Source: Nematostella vectensis
Lineage: Eukaryota > Cnidaria > Anthozoa > Actiniaria > Edwardsiidae
NCBI RefSeq assembly: GCF_932526225.1
Contig: NC_064034.1
Location: 5,752,001 to 5,816,000 of the forward strand
DNA: 64,000 nt
Reading direction: 5' to 3'
A program made the translations under genes and the position numbers. Below are positions 56,776-64,000 of the stretch, one piece after another. The notes beneath the pieces are model-generated. The model saw only the letters and a list, made by a program, of their open reading frames with translations, had not been told where the DNA came from and did not search any database. Numbering within the stretch: position 1 is the stretch's first letter; each line of letters begins with the position of its first letter.

Positions 56776-59700
56776 AACTATACCAGCATCAATTGAAAAG
56801 AACAACTCCTTGAATCCGTAATCCCCCTCTATCCACTTCCACAATGAATAGAACCAGAAACGATCCTCAAATTCTTGTAATCCAAAATCATAAAACGAAC
56901 CGAGATAGATAACCTGAATAATTGATCGACCCCCGCTCCGAGGGTAATGAAAAGCAACTGACGATATACCATAGACCGGTTAGATATGTTATGATGTAGC
57001 TTTAATTACTTTAGGATTTCCCTTGGCGAAATTGGAGGTTAGTTTCCAAACTTCCGGGATCTTTTGTTCAAGCCCCGCTTCCGCTAGCGTTTTATTTGGA
57101 CGTTAATGTAAGAATTTGAGGCAAGATGGAAATTTCAATCTCAGTGAATAAGCTTGCCATATTGCATTTAGGTGATCCCATGCTAACATAGAGGGGGCCG
57201 GGCAGTACACAATAACAGCATCTAACGGCATTGTTCGCGCTGATTAGTTTAGATGGCAGACAATCAAGTCTAGCCCATTAGATGAAGCGCAGCTATAAGT
57301 CAATACAAACGTACAAATAATAACTAATTTGTAAAGTTTGGTCGTGATAGGGATAACTTAAATCAAATCATGTGTACACAATATGACATACTTCTATGAT
57401 TGTCCGCCACGACGTTAGATCCGGCGGATATGTGTTTGAATTGCGCACTTTTTGCTTAAGTTATCAATTTTAGCATGGTGATAGTTTTTACAAGATAGGC
57501 TATAGAGCCAAGCTCAGATCGGCTTTAATTTTTGATTAATAAGGAGTATTGATTTGGCCGCCATTTTGAACCGGAAGTAAACTACCTTCTTCTAAAAAAA
57601 ATAAATAAACTTTTTTCATAAAATAAAATATATAGATTTAGGCACTGCCTAAAAGCGGAGCCAGCATTGAAAGAATGTTTTTTAATGAAATTTAAAAAAA
57701 GCAATTTTTACTGCCTGGTAATTATGAATTGTATTGGCCCCTCCAAATGGATCAAGCAAGTACTCATTCAATAATATTAAATATGCAGTATGAAAGTACT
57801 AAACCTTGGTGTAAAAAAGGCTGTCAAAGTCCAAGGTGCCTCAGATGATGAGAATGTTTTTCAAGAGTCTAACTGTCAATTCTTATTTGTTTTATCAAAA
57901 CAGCATAATAACAATCTTTGACCTTGTGAAGAATATATCAAGAATGTAACAGCATTCCAAAGATTTAGATGCCATACTGTAGTTTCCATGTACTGCAACT
58001 GAATATTCAGAAGAATATGTTGAAATTAATACACATTAGTGCACCCACCCTTTGGCCAGTTGTTTTTAGAAACCTATTTTAATTTATTCAGGGTGCAGAG
58101 GCGGAACAGCAAATTATTATCAATTGCATATAAAAATAGCCAATAGAGAGAAAAAATAAACTGGGACTATATTTTTGATAAAAACTTTAACAGTAATGCA
58201 ACAACTTGATTGAGCACTCTCCTAACATTTCCCCTTTCCTCATTATCTTCAGGTTGATAAAAAATGTTTTACAGATTTACAGTATCATTGACACAAAGCA
58301 TCTTGCACTAAAAACCCTATTACGCTTATACTGCTGTATCAAAGTAAGAAATTCCAGCTATATTTGCCTATTCTTATGCCTTCCAGCCTTTAGCATCAAC
58401 CATGACCCTCAGGTAGTCCTTGGGTGGTTTTACCTAAATAAAAGTGAAAACAGTTAACTTGGGTATTTGTTTTTCTTTCAAATTAATATTTTTAAAATCC
58501 CATTTGTAACCTTACTAATTTTCCATAACTATTTGAATAAAAATAAATAAACACATTAGATAGTATGCAAGATACAGACAATATAAGCTTGAGCAAAAAA
58601 AAAAAAATATGTTGCATTTTTAGTTTTTAATATTTTCGATGAAAAAATTCTCTTGTAACTGTAAAGTATTTATGATAATGTTGAAAAAGTTGCTGTATCT
58701 TAAAAAAGACTAAATACACAGGATAAAAAGACAAGAAAGGTCTTCTTTAGCAATAGTGTTTAGCCTCTTCCTGTCTTTGGGAGTCACATTTCTCGACAGA
58801 ACGGACAATATAGTTTGATTTCAGTCCTGCCAAAGCTGTATGTAAGTCCGTAGTTCATTGTAAATTTACCAACAGTAAAATTCGTCGTTTGCATGTGTTT
58901 CAACTTTCACTGCGTCTAAAATTAATCTTAATTCTGAAAAAAAAAATGTTGAAAGCAAGACGGCATTTTGTTTTTTCTTCACATTTATTCGGTGGATAAG
59001 ATTTTATCCGACCTCTATCATCCGGATAACTTTAACCGCTGGATAACTTTTATTCGGGCTTTGTGCAACCGAATCACGCCACTCGCATAACTTTTATCCA
59101 CTGGATAAGGATTTAACCGGTGGATAAGAGTTATCCAGGCTTTGTGCAACCGGCCCCTGTACTCTAAAAACATATGTATAAATCGAACAAGCTAAGTGTC
59201 ATAGATACAGTAGCTAGACTACTACGTATTTCTGTCGTTACATTCTTACTTACCGTGAGGAATATACGCCTGAATTTATAGAACTTGTAAGTATTTACGA
59301 ATTTAACATTTTCATGGCGATTTTCAGGTAAATAAAAGCCATTCAAGTGCCAAAATTATAAAGCCAATCATAACAAGGATAGATGACATTGATATGTCAT
59401 CTTGACGTCATACTAAAGCTGGCACGGTGTTGGGAAAAAAGCAGACAAACGAGCAATATAAAAGCACAACAATAAATGAAAAAAATTTTCTCAATACAAA
59501 TCATCGTCAAAAACTCACCTTGGCAGTGTTTTTTGTCGCTTTATGTTTGTCGCCTAGTGTTTGTGTTCGTTTTTTGTTGTAAACTGTGATCTTTCTGCTA
59601 GCAAGGAACTAGTCAACACAAGTAAATGATTTTTATAGCTGAAAACAGACATCAATCCAAGGCCTTTTCCCCTCAGGATCTCCTTACATAGATATAGGCG

Positions 59701-59954
59701 TGAATGAATAAGTTATAGAATGGTAGTGTAGAGCCTCTCCTCTTAGTCCTCTTTTTAGATGCTGCTGCTGCCACGGGCGGGAATTTACATCGGCTCGTAC
59801 TTCGACAAACAGTTTCCTCAAAAACGTCAGCCCATTTGAATCCGCTTATTTTCTCATTAAATACTATTTTCAAGCTGCCTTTCTTCTGTGAACTTACGAA
59901 CTTTGCAGAACAAAGCGAGGCAGTAAAAACACACAACCGCGTAAGATCGAGTGG
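56776..59954. other. Upstream region of the channel gene
   Basis: No clear coding exon is visible. A strong minus-strand donor (GCCAAG-GTGAGT, GT at 59518-59517) and a possible acceptor (CAATTATTCAG, near 56917) could bound a 5' untranslated exon or exons of the channel gene; this is inference. A repeat with GGATAA/TTATCC words occupies 58980-59160. A segment around 57480-57545 resembles 63655-63740 (both contain GCCATTTTGA). A minus-strand frame at 59673-59890 (KKGSLKIVFNEK onward) is open but unassigned. Confidence 0.45.
58980..59160. repeat. Nested GGATAA/TTATCC inverted-repeat unit, duplicated
   Basis: Words such as GGTGGATAAG, ATCCGGATAAC, GGATAACTTT, TTATCCACTGG and GGCTTTGTGCAACCG recur two or more times in both orientations over 180 bases. 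It looks like a tandem-duplicated MITE end. Confidence 0.6.
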
Positions 59955-60102
59955 GGTCTGTACGGAGCCCGGGAAGGGACATTTGAAAAATCTACTGCAA
60001 TTTTCTTTCGTGCGGTATACTTTTCGCGTCGTGAGGACTAGTTTTCAATTTTGCGTGTCTTTTTTCTGTGAGTTTATTAATTTTTTTCGTGAGTTGAGAT
60101 AC

Positions 60103-63080
60103 TTACGCAATCATAGGGACTTGTTTAAGCATTCGATCAGAGGCGTCGGTCAAAGTGTCATCGAATACAGCCATTGAACTTCCATGCCTCAAAAACGAGA
60201 TTTCTGAGTCCGACTCTGACATAGCCATGTTATTTTCTGTTTCCCTCATGCTAAGGGTGGACTGGTTGATTATCTTATCATTGGGTGTCAGAATAGTTCC
60301 ACAATGGTTGTACAATGTGAACGTGTCATATTGTATGTCAAGAGAGCCTACCCAATCGTAAACAGAATTCATTTTTGCCTCCATTGGAAAACGTCGAGTG
60401 CAGAGCCCCTGAGAGAGGTGTCTCACTTTGACGGTGAAGAAATCTTCATCGGGCTCTGCAAGAAGTCTGGCCGATCACGCACCACGCACTTTTTTCTTTC
60501 GTCTGAGCCTCACTTTTTCTTCCTCTTTTTTCTGTTCTTTAATGCGGTCTTCATTTAAGCTAGCATGGTATTGTTCCAGCTGCTCCATTCGTAACCTATC
60601 TCTTTGTCCAGAAGTGCCGATCAATCCAGACACAAAACCATTATCTGCTTCTTCTTCCTTCCTATGTAGTGGCTCGCTTTTCACTGAATATTCAACTGAC
60701 AACGAACCACTATCTGCGCCCCCATCTCTCTTGAAGAATGGAGATGCAAATGGCACAACACCATTATCTGCATCAACCTCCATCGTCACTAAAGATTGAT
60801 CTGTCTCTTCATTGCCTGGTTGCAATGAATATAGCATGCTTCGAAGAGAGCCTCCCGGACCTTCGCTTTCGCTCTCTTCCTCATTACTTGTTTCATCAAT
60901 TGTCTTTGTAAGTAAGTAGATCCGCACATCCTTTATTTTATGGGATTCTATGTAGTTAGACAAATTAAAGGGAAGTTCTTTCCCGTTGACTATTAAAGTA
61001 ACGTAAATGATCTAATTCTTGAAATTTCCAAGGCTCATACTCATCCTTGATTCTTTTCCATAAAACGATTGTCCATCATCAAAAAACAAGGATTTGCAAA
61101 GATTCATTCTCTCAAACTTGTTGGCTGAAAGAGGTACATCCACCTTTCGACTCCCTCCTCCTTTCGAAAGGGGCACCAAGACATACGATTGAACATCACT
61201 CCTATGATGTTTCCAGCCAATCTGATCTTCTTTGACTTCTTTATATTTGCTTGCTTTTGTGTAGTAACACTTGTTTTTTTGTTTTCCAAACGTAAAAGCA
61301 TGGAGGAGTCTCCTTTTCTTATCTTTGCTCCCTTCTTTTTCTGGTTTATTGGATGATTCGCAAAACGCTTTCCGATTTAAACGGTCGCCAGCCTTTACTA
61401 ATCCCATAGAACGTAGCATCTCGTCATCTGCATTACAAACTGCAAGCACATCCATCTAAAAAAGTAAATGAAAACCAAATAAATCTTCTCATCAAGATAA
61501 AAATGGCCAATATGTCTTTGCAGATGAACAGTCATTTAAATGGTTACAGACTAGAGAGCAAGTCAAGACTTGTTTGCAAAAGATGGCATATTTAAAAGTG
61601 TGCTAGTGTGGCTACATTTTCTCTCACCCTAAATTCCACCAAATTTGCAACACAGGTACTAGACATCACTATCTTCAGTACTACACTAGAAAACACTAAC
61701 GACTAGAAAACACTAACGACCCTCTTTTTAGTCTATTCCTTATTCGGATTAGTAGTTAAAACGAAATCAGGCGTTATGAAATACCATTTCCTTATTCGAG
61801 AAACGTTTAGAAACCACTAACGACCCTCTTTTTAGTCTATTCCTTATTCGGATAAGTAGTTAAAACGAAATCAGGCGTTATGAAATACCATTTCCTTATT
61901 AAAGAAATGTTTAGAAAATATAAAAGAACCCTCTTTTTAGTCTATTCCTTATTCGGATAAGTAGTTAAAACGAAATCAGGCGTTAGGAAATACCATTTCC
62001 TTATTCGAGGAATGTTTAGAAAACACAAACGACCCTCTTTTTAGGGAGTTATGAAATACCATTTCCTTTTTCGACAACTCTTTCGAAAGAAATCGTTAAA
62101 GCGAAATCGGGCGATATTAAAATGTCATTTCCTTTATTGGGAAATGATGAGCAAACACTGACAATCCTCTTCATAATCTATTCCTTATTCGGATATGTCG
62201 TAAAACGAAATCGGACGTTGGGAGATTCCATTTCCTTATTCGCGAAAACTAACTTGAACAAGGAACAGTTCCCTATTGGTGTCTCTGCACTAATCTATTT
62301 GTTTTGTCAGAGCCTTATCTAGTAGCAAAGGTGTTAATTGACAACAAGCACTATCTGTCAAATTGTAGCTTTGTTAGCAAGGTCAAATTCCTTCTACACG
62401 CGTATCTAGTCAAGTTAAGCGTGAATATTTCTTCTCTAAATATATTAATGCGTTTGAAAGAAAGCCCAATATACAAATACATTTATTAGATGAGAGGTAG
62501 ATTTCCTCTCTTTTCCTAGATTCATTAGTGAAAGCGATTGCAAGAATTGTATAATTTGACTTTTGTAGCAGATAGAGCAGCAGAGCACGTGAAAGCAACC
62601 AGAATTACCCGACGAAAATGCTGTTGGACTTGTTCTGAATAAACTGTAATGCCTAAATACCGTTTCAACTCGAATTAAAAGGTATCATGTAAGTTATACC
62701 CCCCCCCCCCCCCCCCGGATTTGAATAAGGAACTTAGCGAATAAGGAAACAGACGAAAAAGGAACTGCGAATAAGGAACCAACTTCACGCTTGTTAGCAA
62801 AGGATCCAAATGACTATTCTGCTGTACCCCATCCGTCTCAGATTATCGGGGAAATAACAGCAAATGTGACTAATACTAAGAGGAAACTCATTTACAAATA
62901 ACATTGTCTCCATTTGTGCGACATAAGTTTATGTCGCAGCCATTCGAGTCTGTATATTTCACTGTCTTTAAGCAAAGCAAACAGAGAATGAATTACATCA
63001 ACGTGTAAAAGAGAGACAAAGTGGGTTCTGCTAGAAGGGCATTATTTCTTGGTTTTCCTCACCTTTTCCAAAGAATCCAT
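60103..63080 (-). pseudogene. Cargo gene of the element: SAM-like/UBX-like protein with two in-frame stops
   Basis: Exon 1 (63080-63063, MDSLEK, donor AAG-GTGAGG) joins in phase 0 to an exon opening at 61455 after TACTTTTTTTAG. The frame then runs to 60103 with only two stops, TAG at 61012-61014 and TGA at 60475-60477. Protein similarity continues across both in the same frame (GNFKN, stop, IIYVTLIVNGKELPF; KKVRGA, stop, SARLLAEPDEDFF). Parts: DDEMLRSMGLVKAGDRL (SAM-like, as in G2E3-like/HECT relatives of fish and corals), KVDVPLSANKFERM, SLFFDDGQSFYG, an acidic and coiled middle, then VRHLSQGL, RRFPMEAKMNSVYDWVGSL (UBX-like). A donor (GATTGC-GTAAGT) follows at 60106, but the next exon, perhaps a HECT domain in the parent, is not in the element. 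Both identifications come from memory and are tentative. Confidence 0.65.
61690..62120. repeat. About 115-bp tandem repeat, about four copies, inside the element
   Basis: Each copy contains CGACCCTCTTTTTAGTCTAT, TCCTTATTCGGAT, AGTAGTTAAAACGAAATCAG and TATGAAATACCATTTCC. Decayed copies extend to about 62240. Inverse words (GAATAAGGAAC) recur at 62725-62780. It lies in the intron of the cargo gene. Confidence 0.85.
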
Positions 63081-63326
63081 GCTGCTATCGACAATTTTAA
63101 CCCTCCTCTTCTCGCTCAAGGGTCCTTCTCACGTGCAGCGGTAGAACCCAGGTAGGTACTTCATGTATGGTGAATTATTGTGTCACTGGATGTACATTGG
63201 AAAGAAAGGCCATACTAAAAAAAGATAAAACTCACGAAAAAAAAAATGAAACTCACGAAAAAAAAAAAATTAAAACTCAATTGCAGTAGGTTTTTTAAAT
63301 GTCCCTTACCGGGCTCCGTAGGTCTG

Positions 63327-64000
63327 GGAGTTGCACGATTGACTGGATGGATTGTGACACCACAGGGTAACCGCGCGATGACCACAAAACCAAGTCGCAT
63401 AGCTATACTATATTTCTATACCTATGGAGCTCCGCGCGCGGCCTGCGGCCGCGCTCGCTCCGCTATAAACGTTTTTATAATGTTTTTATTAGACGACTAA
63501 AATGAAAGTCACAAAATGTATTTAAACCCAAGATTTCTGAAAATAACCAAAATGCCATTTTTGGAACTTTAAAGGTTATAACCACCTTTAACCGGGAGTT
63601 TTGCACTTCTTCTAGCAAAAGACACCAATTTTATTGCATAGAGTTGTAGTTTGAAATAGCCTTTATAAGATATAAGCTATGAAGCCAAGATAAAATCGGA
63701 TTTTATCACCGACTAATATGATTTATTAAAATTGTCGCCATTTTGAGCAAAGGAAAAAGATACATTCTGTCTACAACTAAAATATTCATGAAATCCATTT
63801 GATATTTTTAAGTAGTTTTTAAACCTGATTTTCTACACTCTGATCAAACCAGCTTAAGGTAATTCCCTTGAAATAGTTCTACAACCCAGATTTTTTTAAG
63901 CTTGGAATAAACAATATTGAAGTTAGGGGCTTTCAAAAAATGTTATAAAAAATTGGGGTAACCGACCTCGTTTCCACAACAGAGGGGCGTACTTTTGACG
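63327..64000. other. Right flank, no gene seen
   Basis: GC-rich CTCCGCGCGCGGCCTGCGGC near 63430, then AT-rich sequence. The part 63655-63740 resembles 57480-57545. No coding exon is recognised before the window ends. Confidence 0.5.

Larger units (their letters stand above)
59961..63320. mobile_element. DNA transposon-like element with 43-bp TIRs and 6-bp TSD
   Basis: The left end TACGGAGCCCGGGAAGGGAC, then ATTTGAAAAATCTACTGCAA, is repeated inverted at the right end with four or so mismatches over 43 bases. GGTCTG flanks both sides directly (59955-59960 and 63321-63326), as expected of a 6-bp target duplication. Subterminal TTTCGTGAGTTT words occur at both ends. At 3360 bp it carries no transposase that I can see. 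Its cargo is a minus-strand, intron-containing, stop-interrupted gene (60103-63080) and a 115-bp tandem repeat. Superfamily unknown. Confidence 0.82.

Noticed and set aside
59673-59936. Minus-strand frame with KKGSLKIVFNEK and KKRTKRRGS, tested as the missing last exon of the element's cargo gene
   Set aside because: It lies outside the element, its only plausible acceptor gives the wrong phase, and I recognise no domain in it.
1-64000. CRISPR arrays, operons, bacterial promoters and ribosome binding sites
   Set aside because: The window is spliced eukaryotic DNA. The regular repeats seen are minisatellites without unique spacers.

Overview
The window is eukaryotic. Genes have many short exons with GT..AG introns, reading frames can be followed across splice sites, AT-rich intergenic DNA is full of short inverted-repeat elements, and there are no operons. 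The gene families point to a cnidarian, most likely an anthozoan (sea anemone or coral): a PAN plus fibrinogen-like protein resembling coral skeletal-organic-matrix proteins, an intronless rhodopsin-type GPCR, and Ly6 and PA14/FN3 mosaic extracellular proteins. The species is inference. All exon models were built by hand from splice consensus and codon phase.

Layout. 1-4789: repeats, no gene seen. 4790-8101 (+): membrane-anchored acid-sphingomyelinase-like phosphodiesterase, six exons. 9000-9068 (+): orphan candidate first exon. 9677-10873 (-): intronless GPCR. 13768-18337 (+): about 26 ankyrin repeats. 19257-22051 (-): secreted PAN plus fibrinogen-like protein, four exons. 22052-27457: repeats, including a 1.4 kb foldback element. 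27458-33136 (+): membrane-anchored cholinesterase/neuroligin-like protein, eight exons. 34156-38888 (-): mosaic extracellular protein or proteins with alternating Ly6/uPAR-like domains and Thr-rich mucin stretches, then downstream exons with a possible lectin-like fold. 39088-41405: a foldback element and a large minisatellite. 41358-43231 (-): secreted Cys-rich protein of unknown family. 45647-56775 (-): the most striking gene, with PA14, three FN3 domains and an ionotropic-glutamate-receptor-like channel whose pore carries the K+ selectivity filter TVGYGD. A broken TRIM-like copy sits antisense in one of its introns. 59961-63320: a DNA transposon-like element with matching ends and a 6-bp target duplication, carrying an intron-containing but stop-interrupted gene.

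Most of the genes encode cell-surface or secreted proteins (phosphodiesterase, GPCR, esterase-like adhesion protein, PAN/fibrinogen, Ly6-mucin, PA14/FN3 channel). They are not co-regulated as a unit. What they share is exon modularity: FN3 and Ly6 modules sit in exons with compatible phases, which would allow duplication and shuffling. Tandem repeats form the last codons of two neighbouring genes.
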